DNA of 64,000 bases from Papiliotrema nemorosa (taxonomy: Eukaryota; Basidiomycota; Tremellomycetes; Tremellales; Rhynchogastremaceae). The DNA lies in contig JASKOT010000004.1 in NCBI GenBank assembly GCA_032158125.1, forward strand, positions 682,001 to 746,000. The letters are read 5' to 3'. This document shows, one piece after another, positions 1 to 11,722 of the stretch (positions within the stretch are counted from its first letter, which is position 1; each line of letters opens with the position of its first letter). The position numbers and the translations under genes were made by a program. The notes under the pieces were generated by a model that worked only from the letters and a program-made list of their open reading frames with translations, ran no database searches and was not told the DNA's origin.

Positions 1-229
1 CAAACGGCCGTATGCAAAGGGACCTTTTACGGTCAAAGTGGATTATGGATTGATGAGGAGCTCGCTCGCGAAAGAAGAAGTGCACAGAAAGGGTGATTTT
101 GAAACACACACGGACACAGGAGCCGGGGGGGGGGCGAAGGTCTGATGGTCATCACTCAACCCTCGAACAACGGGAGCAAGCACAGATGTAAACAATGTTG
201 GAAGCTTCAAACTTGTCCTGTTACTCAAC
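1..229. other. Upstream region of first gene
   Basis: No gene is recognised here. There is a run of ten G near base 125. The end of the stretch is presumably leader and promoter of the coiled-coil gene that starts at 230. Confidence 0.4.
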
Positions 230-1422
230 ATGACATCTAAGCCGACAAGCCTTGTGAGCCACAGGAGTTTGCATGAAATGCCTGTCTCACCATCCCCTTG
301 TCCGCTACCAGACAATGACAACGACTCGGGCGCCGCACTGGAGGATCTTCTGGCATCATTCCCCAAACCTCTGGATTGGGAGACGTCTTTTGATGATCTT
401 GGATCCACTCTATTCACTCCACAAGCTCCCCAGACCGACCAAAAGGTATGTCTACTCGAATCAATGGTGAAGATAAACTGAGCTTAGACTGAATCCGGCT
501 CCTTCGAGACCACCTCGACGCATATTCGACCCTTGTCTCCTATCAGACCACCTGTTCCCCCGAAGGATTCTCATCTTCTACGACATGATACTCTGGTGAG
601 TGATGGTCAGTCTTCGAGATACAGTACAATCGCTAATCATAGCGACGGACTCCTTCGAAGACGGTCAAAAGATCGGTGGAGCAGACTACCCCAACTCGGC
701 CTTTTAAGCGCCTCCGAGAAGCGTTGACCCTCTCACCCAGATCACCTCGACACAAACGATCACCTTCCAAGATCCCTCTCCCGAAGTCTCCTGCTCCTCG
801 ACCAACCTCTCATCCCAGCGACATGGACGATATCATATCTGCCTTCCGTCTAACACGAGATCACTTCTCCCGCTCCATCGACGCCTTGGACTACGTTCGC
901 ACCCGTCTGGAGGCTGAGCGACATACCTCTGATCAGTCAAAAGCGGCGGTTCTGCAGCTACTCGAGGAGAGGCGACGCACCAATGTCGAGATAGGCGAGA
1001 CTCAACGTCAGATCGACGAGTTGAGAGATGAGCTGCGGCGAATCAAGAATGATTCCGGTAGGGCAGCTCACGAGTCTCAGGGAATGATAGCCCATCTCGA
1101 GGCGAATCTAGTCAAGGAGAAGGCTTTATCGGCGACCTTGCGTACCGAGGTGAACGAGTTGGCAAGGAGGAATCACTACATGGAGCAGACGGCGGATCGG
1201 CGAGTATTTGAGTTGCAGCAAAATCTGGACGAAGCGAGGCAGGAGACGGCCAAAGCCAAGGCTGAACTCGACAGAGTGCGTGTGAGACTTGATGAGGCAG
1301 ATTTCGCACACAGAGCGTTGAAAGAGGGTGGAGCGAAATTGGCGAGAGAGTTGGCGGAGAGGGAAAAGAAGGTCGAGGAGCTGGAAAAGGGCAAGGCTGC
1401 CAAAAGATGGGGTATGATTTGA
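230..1422 (+). CDS. Coiled-coil protein of unknown function (A)
   Basis: Three exons fit well: 230-445, 488-595 and 643-1422, all joined in phase 0 with GT-AG introns, giving about 367 residues. The first 110 residues are Ser/Pro-rich and look disordered. Residues about 110-150 are basic and Pro-rich (RRTPSK, HKRSPSK). From about residue 165 to the end there is a nearly continuous heptad-rich coiled coil dense in Glu, Arg, Lys and Leu. No enzyme motif is visible. A second coiled-coil gene follows 350 bp downstream on the same strand. The long C-terminal coil suggests a structural or scaffolding role (cytoskeleton, spindle or organelle tether), but this is only inference and I do not recognise the family. 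Confidence 0.7.
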
Positions 1423-1592
1423 TGGACTAGACTGCTGCTTCTTGGACTTGAATTTGGCAATGTACCGTACATCCTTGTTCTTCCTGCAGGTATCTCTGTT
1501 GTCCAGTCAGGCGAGTTGTATTGTCAGTCGAGTGAGTGAGTGGGGGAGAGAAGAATCGAGGTGTCCGAGCGACATGAGGTCAAGCGCCATGT

Positions 1593-1638
1593 CCCTTCCT
1601 TCCTTCCTTCCTTCCTTCCTTCCTTCCTTCCTTCCTTC
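1593..1638. repeat. (CCTT)n microsatellite
   Basis: About eleven uninterrupted copies of the tetranucleotide CCTT lie just upstream of the TATA-like box of coiled-coil gene B. A second, degenerate CTTC-rich tract (about 1818-1865) lies inside that gene's first intron. The tract is probably length-polymorphic, which is an inference from its perfect repetition. Confidence 0.9.
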
Positions 1639-1653
1639 ACCCCATGCGATACA

Positions 1654-1660
1654 TATATAA
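1654..1660 (+). promoter_or_regulatory. TATA-like box of coiled-coil gene B
   Basis: TATATAA lies about 120 bp before the ATG at 1777 and directly after the CCTT repeat. The position suits a TATA element, but no transcription start can be seen from sequence. Confidence 0.4.
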
Positions 1661-1776
1661 AATGTCCCAATTCATCTCCTCGCTTCTTTCCCATCTTCCC
1701 CTTCTCTGCACCAAACCATCTCATCTTCTCTCATCTACCCATCTCCCCTTCCGCCCATATTCTTACAACGGCCAGC

Positions 1777-3023
1777 ATGGTGTCGAGCAAGAATTCGAAG
1801 TCTCAGGTAGACACCCTCCTCCTTCCTTCTTCCTTCTTCCTTCTTCCTTCCTGCTTCCTTCTTCCAATGGTCCTCTTTTTGCGTCCACATTTCCATCGTC
1901 TGTCTTCTTGACATCTGACTGACTTGCAAGCTCAGACAACCTGATGGGAAACACCGCAAACTTCGATCACACTCTCAGGCTCGACGACGTCTCTCGACAC
2001 CACCTTCCACCCCTTCCAGCCTCGATACCTCACCTTCATCCAGTGTCAGATCCTCGCCAGACGCATGCGACTCGCTTAAATCCGTCACTTCGTCCACTGA
2101 CTCACCTGCCAGCTCCATCCACAGCCGAGCTCACTCGACAACCGAGATCCTACGACTCCGCACTGCTCTTCTCGAAGCGAGGCGTGAGAAAGTCCATCAC
2201 GAGGAACAAATATCTGCGCTGAAGAATGAAGTGAAAGCAGCTCTTTGCGAGAGGAACATGTACAGGGAGACACTTGTGAGTGATCGCTAGTGAAAGCCCA
2301 CTAAGGCTTGAGTTCGGGGTGGGTTGCCTGCGCTGACGACCAGAGGGAATACAGGATCGAGGAGTCCGACCGACATTCTGCCATTCGACGGGGTGCAGAT
2401 GAAGAGATCAAGCGACTTCGGGACACCGTCTCAGGATTCGAAGTGGCAGTTGATAAATTGAGAAGCGACAACGATACTCTTCGGGCGACACTTGATGCTG
2501 GATCGACGATGGCTTTGGGCGTTTCCGAGCTAGACATCGAGCTCACCGATCACACGACGCTCCGCAAATTGTCAGATGTCCAGAAGGAGTTACACCGATC
2601 GGCTGGGCCCATGGTATGGGACAGCACCGAGGGCACTTCTGCAGGTAAGCCTTTCATTTTCCCAGGCCACTGGCGTGTCCACGCCTAATGGCAGACGAAA
2701 CAAGCGATGCGCGGAAAGGGAGACCGGACGATGACGTGGCATGTGGAGAGATCTCTTTCACTATGAAGGTCTTCACCACACCAAGGCGCCGAAAGGCAGT
2801 CGACTCGTGGTCTCCGCATGCAGCTCAACCCGTAGAAGTGAGTGAGGTTAGTCTATGCGTGTGGACATCGTTGATGGCGAGGTTTCCGTATGTCCCTGAA
2901 TTCTCATGCTTTCTAGAATGGGCTGAGCCCTTCTGTTTGCTCATCACGATGCTTTCTGCCCGATGGTATGCTGTATGTATTAGTGGGAATACCCTTTGTT
3001 TTGATCCGGCCCGCGTACCTTGA
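1777..3023 (+). CDS. Coiled-coil protein of unknown function (B)
   Basis: Exons 1777-1806, 1931-2275, 2344-2644 and 2695 onward join in frame. The first exon encodes only ten residues. The first acceptor is CTTGCAAG at 1930, because the nearer CTCAG would run straight into a stop. The middle has a Ser/Thr-rich segment (residues about 25-75) and then a coiled coil (about 75-205) rich in Leu, Arg and Glu. The fourth exon is Lys/Arg-rich. It stays open to 3023, but a GTGAGTGAGG at 2838 could be another donor, so the C-terminus is uncertain. The protein lies in tandem with coiled-coil gene A and has similar composition, but I see no clear sequence identity. Function unknown. Confidence 0.6.
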
Positions 3024-5484
3024 CGGGAATGCTTCATGTGTGTACAGTAAAAGGACTCGCGATATATCCTTTGAGACTTGTTACTTGCCGCACATGTTGA
3101 GATGCCAAGGATGCAGGGTTGTGATATTCTTCGAGTTGAACCCACCGTAAATCTTGTGGCATGTCATCGCTATCATCTTTGAGATTGCTTACCGACTCGC
3201 GAATGCGGTTGATCAGCTCATTTTGTTGTGTTGATCGGACCTTGCATGGAGGTTTGGGGTCGCATGATCGCTGACTGAGATACGCTGGACCCTTGTGAGA
3301 TGAAACGTCCCCGGCCATCGTCATGCGATGTGACGATCAAACCTTTGCTGCTTGTCTCCATAAGAGGGGCGAGAGGTGTGAGCGTTCTCAACAACTTTTC
3401 CCCTCCTTCTACAACTCAACTCGTCTTTACACTTACACACACCTTTATCATCTGTTGTATCTCGCTGCGTTGTATAGATATACCCAGAGTCTCTGTACGA
3501 CGTATACCACGTTAAACCCGAGCCTCGCCCCCGTTCACCCGAAGAAGCTTTAATTTCCCATTAACCGTTCACAAGCGGTGGCTATCGCCAATCCTCCGGG
3601 TGAGTTGCCCATTTCCATCGCTAGATCTCCCTGCTAGACTTGGGTCGGCGCAAGCGCATTCGAAAATACGAGGTGAACCACATGCAACCTCTGGAGGCGC
3701 AGCCACGATATACCCAAATTATTGTCACACTACCAAGATCGTCCCAACTTTGGGCAGATCGAAAGTTTAACCGCGCCCTCTTTCCTCAAACCCATCCCAC
3801 CATTCTTGAAGAGATAACCTTTGGTATCGTGATACTAACCTCTTCAGCAGTGTTCTTCCCTTCACGCACACTCGCACTGGTGAGCTCATGTTCTTGCAAC
3901 CAGTCGGACAGTGCTTGCACTTGGCTTTGGCACGCGCGGAACCCGGGCGAATTTCCGTGGCTGACGACTCTTCCCATTCAGAGCTCTTGACGTATCTCAA
4001 CTTCTCAGCCGATACTTCGCTCCCATTTCCACTCATTCGCCATTCATTTCCTAGTGACTACAGAGTACTGGGCAAGTATAGGTAGTCAATCAGGTGAGTA
4101 CTGCCTCATGTCCTTTGCCGCGAAAGTATGTGGAGTCAAACCGATCAATCTAGATAACATCGCTTGAATCTCCACTCGAGCTCACCTCATCCTCCCTGCG
4201 ACACCAAACCTCTTGACTACTTCGATCACAAACTCGGTGAGCTGGTCTATTCCTCCTGACAAATCTTCTCCGTCAACAACACTTCACATCTCTACCCAAC
4301 GTTTCCTACCCACCGGCATACGCGCCGTCTGGCCGCGATTGTCTTCTCATCCTTTGGGGAAAGCAGCGCTACCACACGTCCGGACACCGTCACGTCAACC
4401 CATCCTTTCCCCGCTCCCCACACATCACTGGAGACATTCTGGGGTATCGAGGATGATCTTTGTCGATCGCATCCCCCATGACCTGCCTTCAAGCCGATCT
4501 TATCGGTCCTTTCTCTTGTCAATCGTTTCACCCTCCTAGATCCTTTCTCATTCGGTCTCTATCCATCGGCGAATAGCTCTTCGGCCTCGTGATGTTACAG
4601 AGGTCACAACATGAGGCGGGGGATACCACTTGTCGTCTCTTCTGTTTGCTGTGTGCAAACGCGGCGGCGGCGATGAGTTCACTACTCAAACTGTCACGAC
4701 GCCGTCCCCTCGACTGGTATATGATGAGAACGATGGCCACTGGTCACCGCTTTTCATCTCCCACATTCGACGATCTCATAAAGGATCTTCGTCGCCCTCC
4801 ATCCCCTTTATCGTGAACCCACGCTTGACCCACCTTTCTCCTCCGTCATTCGTCATCCTCCTCTACCTCCTCTTGTTGTTGTCAACAAACCACTTTGTCG
4901 GGTTCTAAGGGTACCTGACCCTCGTGATACCTTTCCAGGCGCATCACTCGATCCCAAGCCAGACTATCATCCCCATCTTAAAGCTTCCGCCCGAAGAAAC
5001 TAGCGAGCTGACTTGTTCTTTCCCGACTTTCAATCTGGACCGATCTCAATCCGACATCTACCTGCCACCTCTGTCGATCGGCGCCTTCCGGATGAACTCT
5101 CGACCGGCCATCCCCATCTTGCCCTCCTTACCACCTCTCTATACTCCTCGTATCGACCCTTTTGCCTGCACATATCGACCATCTTCCAATCTCCCTCCCT
5201 CGACTCCTACCACACCTACCGACGAACAATTCCGATACCTCAACCCTGTACTCCTTCCCATCGACGATCCCTGGGCGTTTCCTCTTCACCATACACCAAA
5301 ACGGTCTCGATCGATCTCCATCACTCATTCTCAATCACTCAGATCCACACCGTCCCCTAGACCGTATCTCGAAGTCAAGCAGAGGCGCCACTCGAGATCT
5401 ACACCAACAGACACCCCACCTTCCCCTCTCCCATCGCATTTGTTTCTCTCAGGAGGAACAACAGCATCTCTCCCCCTCTCTAGA
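3024..5484. other. Long region without a supported gene, probably Rheb leader/promoter
   Basis: These 2.4 kb hold no protein I recognise on either strand. The plus strand is strongly CT-rich from about 3380 on, which removes stop codons and leaves several overlapping open frames full of Ser and Pro. Candidate splice sites are scattered through it. One open stretch (about 4924-5484) runs in frame into the Rheb start, but the other two frames are also open there, so composition alone can explain it. The likeliest content is a long 5' leader of the Rheb gene, perhaps with non-coding exons. Confidence 0.4.
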
Positions 5485-6195
5485 ATGTCTTCATCAGCCG
5501 GTACCTTGAAGAGAAAAGTGGTGATTCTCGGATCACCGAGTGTGGGTGAGTACACACCGCTGTTGCGGGGTGAACCAGGCTTAACTCTTCAGGCAAAACA
5601 TCCCTCACTCAACAGTACATCGCGCCCCCCACATACAACGAGTCGTACTTCCCGACCATTGAGGCGACATCGCACAAGACGGTGTCGTACAATGGAATGG
5701 ATTACGACTGCGAGATCATCGACTCGGCTGGTCAGGCGAGTATCCTCTTCTACACATACCAATCTTGGCTGACAATCAGGATGAGTACACACTCTTCCCC
5801 AGCAAATACGCCGTCGGTGTGCACGGGTACATGCTCGTGTACTCGATCACATCGCGGCAGTCGTTCGAGATGGTGCAGACGGTGCACGACAAGATCCTCG
5901 ACTTTGCGGGTCTTGAGCGTGTGCCGTGCGTCATCGTCGCACAGAAGGTGGACTTGGCGGGGGACAGGTGAGCTTTCCTTCGTGATTGATGCAGTTCAGG
6001 CTGACTCTCAGGGCCGTGAGCAAGGCGGAAGGGGAGGCTTTGGCGAAAAAGCTCTCCGCGGCGTACGTCGAGTCCTCGGCAAAGGACAACAAGAATGTCG
6101 GTCGAGCATTCGAAGTCCTTCTGCAAGAGATGCAGAAGGAATACAACCCAGCTCCTCCACCGAAGAAGGCGGGATGGTGGCCATGGAGCAAGTAG
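5485..6195 (+). CDS. RHB1: Rheb-type small GTPase, no CaaX box
   Basis: Four exons (5485-5545, 5593-5735, 5780-5967, 6012-6195) encode about 191 residues, the usual Rheb length. The P-loop is GSPSVGKTS, switch I contains FPTIEA, and the G3 box is DSAGQDEY, where Ras proteins have DTAGQ. The G5 box is ESSAKDNK. Intron 2 (5736-5779) starts with GC and splits the G3 box. Rheb binds GTP and activates TORC1 on endomembranes. Two oddities are present. The NKxD guanine motif reads QKVD, and the C-terminus ends GWWPWSK without a CaaX box for farnesylation. I searched about 450 bp downstream and found no Cys-x3-stop in any frame. The ATG at 5485 was chosen because it sits nine codons before the first beta strand. 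Confidence 0.85.
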
Positions 6196-6844
6196 ATTTC
6201 TCAACTACTTACTCCCACCTGCCTTCCCGTCTTTGGTGGTGAATCATGGACATTTCGGATCTTGTCTTCCTCTCGAACTCTGCTCTTGCCTCCCTCCTTG
6301 TCGACTCCCTGTTACCGATCACACCCAGTATCCTCCTCCCCCAGCTCCCTGTCGTTGGTTTTCATAATCATCCACCCAATCGTCCTTCGATCTTCTCACC
6401 GTCGCGACACTCGACAGGCAGCATGTACCACCACCACCACCTTCACATCTCATCATTCGCCGAACTAATCCATCATCTCGAACGATCTGTACCCCAGTCG
6501 TTGACCCATTCCTCCCTATAATGACTCTCATTACTTCAAAGCCTTCAAAGCCTCTGTAACATCACCTCTCTGTCTTGTCGGTTTCCCTGTTCCGCATTAG
6601 GTTCGGTTCTGCTCAAGGAGATACAAGAATGCATCATGTGCTCAGTATGCCCCACACAACGCCTTCATTTGATGAGCGAGTCTTTCATGATGGAGGTCCA
6701 GATCGAGGGTATACGAGTCTAAATGATGCATACAGAGGTAGGTAAATCGAGTCAAAGGTATACCAAACGGAGACCGAACAGATACGAACGTGAACAAGCC
6801 ACAGGACAGAGCGGCGCTGTAAGAAGCGCGAGGAGAGGAGTGTC
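6196..6844. other. Convergent intergenic region
   Basis: This holds the 3' ends of the Rheb gene (plus) and NOP7 (minus). The CT-rich composition continues to about 6560. No additional gene is supported. Confidence 0.5.
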
Positions 6845-9005
6845 TTAACGCCCCTTGAGCTCCTTTTTCTTCCTCTTTTCGATGGCTTTTCGTTTTGCCT
6901 CGAGCTTCTCAAGCTGAACATTGTCAGCTCAGGACATCTTCATCGACAAGATGATACTCACCTCGGCAGCCTTTTCCCTGTTGGAATGTTTCATCTTTTC
7001 GTACAACTTTGCCTTTTTGTTGGTCATCATAATCTTCCTCAAATCTTCCTCCTTGTCCTTGACCGGGGCAACTCCTCCGGTAGACTTTGCCGAAGCTTTG
7101 GTAGCTGCCTTGAATTGCGTGGTGAATGTTGAGTGGGGGATTCCATTTCGTTCAGCTTCCAACTCTGCCGCGTGGAGTAATGTAGGATCGGAAGGGTTGG
7201 CCGCTGCAGCCAACAAAGCTGGTCTAGCAGTCTCCTCTTGGTCTTCCTTCTCCTCGACTTCTTCATCCTCGTCTTCATCGCTATCCTCGTCTGCGACTTG
7301 GGCGTCCTCATCGTCGCTCTCGGCAGCAACAGCAGCGGCAGCTTCACCGTTCTCCTCCAGCCAAGGTCGACTTGGTTCCCCTTCTCCCTCCCAAGGACTC
7401 AGATGGGGCGGTAACAATTTACCCGGTCCATACTCTTCCGCCGAGATGATCTTTCCTCGGTTGACACAATCAGCCATCCATTGAGGTTGAACCCAAACCC
7501 ATTTCCTTTCACCCTGCATCTGTCTCATTCGTTCTGCAGGCATGGGTCGATCGATGATCACGTGGGTGATGGTATCTGCCAAAGGGGTAGAATCGGGCGA
7601 TGGAGCAGTCAGGGAAGTAATGACCTTCCCGCCCATAGCTCGAACGACGAATTCCCAAGTCTTGCTGGAGGTCTCTCGAGAAAGGTAGAACGTGTACGGG
7701 GCGAAGAGGAGGTTGGAGTGAGATGAAGAGGATGGTTGAGCGGTCGCGACAATGGAGGAATAGGTGGTAAGCGGAGCAGTGGCCACATCCTCGTTGGGTC
7801 CATGAGCGGGTCGTTCCACGAATTCTTCCTCGGTCTCGGGTGCTTCTTCCTCATCCTCATCCTCCATCTCTACATCGTCCTCCGCACCGGTACTCTTGAT
7901 TCCCTTGATAGCCCGCTTGACCTCTTTCTTCGATACCTTTGACGAAGCACCAGCACCCTCTCCCGCCTCTTTCCTCTCTACCAGTTTGAGCGCTCCAACC
8001 GTCTCACCCTGCTCGTCTAGCTCCTTGTCCATAGGCGGTGGGTAGACCAGATTCTCCTCGGTGTACAACTTGAACATGACGAATCCGAGGAGCGTTCGGT
8101 ACAGTTCAAGGAAAGTGAGGAGAATTCGGAAATCAACATCGTGAGGGACGTATTGTTGGAATTCATATCCTTCCAACCATCGGACGTTGACCGCATCACC
8201 GCCTTGTCCAGGTGCATCAATCTCGTAGTAGACACCTTTGACACCGAGGAAAACTTTGCGCAGAGCGTGCGTCTTGATCGCCCAAAGCTTCACATCAGTA
8301 TAGTCGTACCAGACGACGAGGCTTCCAGCTCACCTTCCACTCGGCGATCAGTCGACCACACTCAGAGATGATCTCTGATGGAACGAGTGTTTTGCCGGGA
8401 ATAGGGTTGGTAGGTAATGTCGAGAAGAGATGGACCAAGTTGAGAGGATCTTGGAGATCTTGCAGTGCAAGGGTAAATGTGGGATACCTATACTCAGCTT
8501 TCCGCAAGTCACTAGCGATATTGGATTTACCTCTCTTTGACAAGATGATCCAGTCTAGCAATCGGCTTTGCATCTTCCAGATTCTTGGCCAAGCCCCATT
8601 CACCTCGACCCAGAGCTCTCGAAAGCTTCTTTGCGAACGCCTTGTGTTCTCGAAACTTGACGAGAAGAGGTTCGTGCAAGAGGTACTGGATATCTTTGTG
8701 GTAGTAGAATGAAGCGGGAGCTGAGGATCCCTTGTTTGCCTTTTTCTTGTTCAAAGGTTCACGAGGGTAAATTCCTGCATATCAGAAAAGGTCCACATGG
8801 TCCAGTATGAGGGGCTAGGTTTAAGAAGCAGGCTTACCTTTGAGGATACATAGTCTACGGAAATCCGAGAGGGAGATTTGAAGCTTTTTGATAGCTTGAT
8901 TACGGGTGATATAGTTTTTCGCCCTATACAGTCAGCTCACATCCTACCAGTCGGCGAAGATCCAACTCACGCTCCGGATTCTCCTCTTTTCTTGATTTTG
9001 GCCAT
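6845..9005 (-). CDS. NOP7: Pescadillo homolog, 60S ribosome biogenesis factor
   Basis: This is the Pescadillo/Nop7 subunit of the PeBoW complex, which acts in the nucleolus in 27S pre-rRNA processing and 60S assembly. The N-terminus starts [18 protein letters not shown], typical of the family. The Pescadillo domain follows ([28 protein letters not shown]), then an acidic linker ([12 protein letters not shown]). One BRCT domain spans about nt 7480-7700, with the conserved WVWVQPQW. The tail is acidic then Lys-rich ([10 protein letters not shown]). The first exon is short (9005 to about 8971) and the last coding exon (6845 to about 6911) is joined after REKAAE. The start is 222 bp from the divergent RRN7 gene, which also serves ribosome production. 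Confidence 0.95.
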
Positions 9006-9227
9006 GGTGTATGGATAACTAGAACGATTTTAGGTCTCGACAACAAGTATCCCAGCTGTCTGTTCAGAAATCCTTGAAATCTTGAAACAGTGATTTCGGC
9101 CATCGCCGCTTCCTCTTTTCGCCACCGCTCACGTGACTTCTGGAGTTGGATTTCGGTCGACCCTCCACTCTTCTTGTCCACTGGCACCTATTCCTTCATG
9201 GACCTCTAAGTGGGACGTTGGTAGGCC
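9006..9227. promoter_or_regulatory. Divergent promoter shared by NOP7 and RRN7
   Basis: Only 222 bp separate the two start codons. The stretch holds a perfect TCACGTGA palindrome at 9129-9136. Both genes act in the nucleolus, so a common promoter would coordinate rRNA synthesis with 60S assembly. That link is inferred from the layout. Confidence 0.6.
9129..9136. promoter_or_regulatory. TCACGTGA E-box palindrome
   Basis: A perfect 8-bp palindrome with a CACGTG core, the site class bound by bHLH factors such as Cbf1 in yeasts. It lies about midway in the NOP7/RRN7 divergent promoter. The same octamer recurs in the IDP1/SDHAF3 promoter. Binding is not shown by sequence. Confidence 0.5.
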
Positions 9228-11346
9228 ATGCCGAAAGCGTGTCCAGAGTGTGGATCGAGGAAATGGAGGAAAGACGGGGTGACGGGCAATGCGATATGTG
9301 AAGATGGTCATGTTTTCCAGGTATAGCTTCCAGATGAGAGACTTTGCTGCAAGCTGACAAAGTAGGACTTTCGGTCAGAGAATCTGGTAGCGGAGCCTAC
9401 TACTGTCACCCTTCAACGAAGAGTGGACAAGTCTCGTGGACCTAGAGGGCCTAGTAAACGAAGTCAAGGCTCCGCCAACCCAGATTGTCAGTTGTCACGG
9501 TGACATGTTAAGCGTGAGCTGACCCAGAAGATTATCATGGGAGTAATGCTGCTTGGCTCAAAGTTCAGGCTGTGCAATTAATGTTGAGAGCACAAGTGCA
9601 AGCCTTGAAGAAGTTATGGTCGTTACCCGACATTTACGAGGTGAGCTCGCACAGCTGCATAGCAGCTGAAAATTCAGATTGTCGTGCGAGATCTATGGGC
9701 GTACCACCTTTCACGATGTAATCTACCCGCTCGTCCGGCCGAGGCAACATCAGAGGCCGAGACACCACTGAATTTGGATAAACTGGCACCATTGGACACA
9801 AATGAGGGGGAGGAAGACGAAAAATCGGACGACGACGACGAATCGGAAAATTCTTCTCTGCGCGACTTGGAGAACATCGACCCGGCTTTAATGGATGACA
9901 TAGAGCGAATATCAGATGACGATCAAGACCTGAATCCCGGTGAGGAGCTTCCACCCAAAGAAGGCAGATGGAAAGACCATCTCAGGGCTTCCGATACAAT
10001 CACCTGCCTGGCCGTTGCACTATGGTTTATTCGCTATCCGTTTCTTCATGTCGACCTCGAATGGTTCGTGATGAGCCATTGATGTGATCTAGCTCATGAC
10101 AGCATCATCAACACCAATTCTATCCCTTATATCGACTTTGGACGATCGACAATCCTACCGGAGGACATGAGGAGGCGTATCAATCTCGATGTGATCATAG
10201 CATTGTGCCCCTTGGTCAGTCCGCGCCACTTTGTGTGAACTACGAAGAGCTGACCATCGCAGAAATCCCCATCGCCCCTGTTCATCCATCATCAATGTCA
10301 CAAGCTCGTGCGGTACATATCCACCCAATATCAAGTGGTCGTTCCCGAGATCAACCTCCCTCCGCTTGCCTGGCGCGTGATATCGGCTCTGGGTGGGACC
10401 CCAACCACGTACGATCAAGTTATACGAATGATGCGAGTCATCGATCTCAACTTGTCGCTCGATGACAGTGAGGTAGTCACGCGCTTCAGAAGACGCAAGA
10501 ATACTCGGCATATCAACGGAAACCGAGAGCTGGAGACGTATCAGCGGACAACTCGAAACGATGATGTGTGGATGCCGGAGCTTGCGATTGTATCCATCTG
10601 GGTGATCCTTATGAAAATGTCATATGGTCTCGATGGCCGGCAAAGGTACGTGGTTCCATCTGACCGAATGCTCATTGTCAGACTCGCTCTGAGCAAAGAC
10701 GAGCCCCTTGTAGGCCTGCCTAATGGGCAGCATTGGGTCGACGAACTCAAAATCCGCCTGCAGAACGGCGCATTCAAGGGAGATCGCGCTTATCTTGACA
10801 AAGTGTAAAGTGAAGTTTCCAGCAATCTACTGACGCGACAGTAATTTCACAACGATGCTCGGAGTGGACACGGATGCCTTTCTCGACCGAGCCGAAGGTG
10901 TTCTCCTACGTGACCGCCCCATCCTTCGCACTGACGACCTGTTTCCGCCTCCTCAGCCCCACGAGCCCTTCCCCGCCAAGGCGCACCAAGTCTTCTGGGA
11001 CGCCTACCACACATCGCCGCACCCCGTATTCCCCTCGGTTGTGTTGAACGGATACGACAATCAGGATGCACCCCTTGTCCCCGGGGCCGAGGTGCGATCT
11101 TACGATTATACCGATATAACCGGGACTCTGCCTGAAGAGTACGAGGTTGTGGTCAATACTGCGAGCGAGTTGATAGGCGTCCGGCCGAGAGATGTAGCTC
11201 GAGCCGCGGAAGTATTGGAGAGGCGTCTTATTAAGGCTAAACCGACACTCAGTCGGCCTCCGAGCAGGGCTGGATCGAGAAGTCGACCGCCAAGTCGTGC
11301 AGGATCCATGAGGCTTGGGCGGAGCGTGTCGAGGGTTTCCAGGTGA
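9228..11346 (+). CDS. RRN7: RNA polymerase I initiation factor Rrn7 / TAF1B
   Basis: The protein begins with an Rrn7-type zinc ribbon: CPECGSRKW, then AICEDGHVFQ, which is split from the rest by an intron at 9321. It continues into a TFIIB-like region (WLKVQAVQLML, LWSLPDIYE, IVVRDLWAYHL). A strongly acidic insert follows (EEDEKSDDDDESE), then cyclin-fold-like segments (ITCLAVALWFIRYPF, LAWRVISALGG, IVSIWVILMKMSYGLDG). Rrn7/TAF1B is the TFIIB-like subunit of the core factor that recruits Pol I to the rDNA promoter. The tail is Ser/Arg-rich with two RPPSRAGS units and ends at 11346. At least five introns are needed. It is divergent from NOP7. Identification rests on the zinc ribbon and overall layout. 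Confidence 0.85.
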
Positions 11347-11722
11347 ATGATCATCTTGTTCGGGTCACATGCAATATGACGTTGTATACATCTTGATGGT
11401 CTGGATGTACGTCCTCGGCGATCGGCTATGTTTCCATGTATCTGAAGAACCCGAGATGCACGGGGGTGTGCAGCTGCTCGTCGGTTGTCCGACTAGGGTC
11501 TCAGTGGCGCCATTGGGCAAAACACCCCAGCTGCAACCTTTGATGACGTGTGGGTCCCTCACTCTCTCAATTTTAGGTGTCAATCGCCAAGCCTTTCCAT
11601 TCGGCCATCCAGCGATTCTTACAACTATGCACAGTTTACATATACAGCTGAGAACAATCTCCAGGACGACAGGAACGCTTGCATTTCGTTTTTAATCGTC
11701 TCGGAGACACTCCGACTTCATC
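11347..11722. other. Intergenic region RRN7 to RTA1
   Basis: This is the 3' end of RRN7 and the promoter of the RTA1-family gene. No further gene or motif is supported. Confidence 0.5.

Larger units (their letters stand above)
1423..1776. other. Intergenic region with microsatellite and TATA-like box
   Basis: This is the 3' end of coiled-coil gene A and the promoter of gene B. It holds the CCTT repeat and a TATATAA element listed separately. Otherwise it is CT-rich, as expected of a fungal leader. Confidence 0.5.

Noticed and set aside
1524..1724. Minus-strand frame with repeated Lys-Glu-Gly-Arg units
   Set aside because: It is only the translation of the CCTT microsatellite.
6186..6640. 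Extra Rheb exon carrying a CaaX box
   Set aside because: A possible donor (AA|GTAGAT) exists, but no Cys-x3-stop was found in any frame up to about 6640.
6921..7484. Plus-strand Ser-rich frame of 187 codons
   Set aside because: Shadow of the acidic tail of NOP7: Glu/Asp codons read as Ser on the opposite strand.
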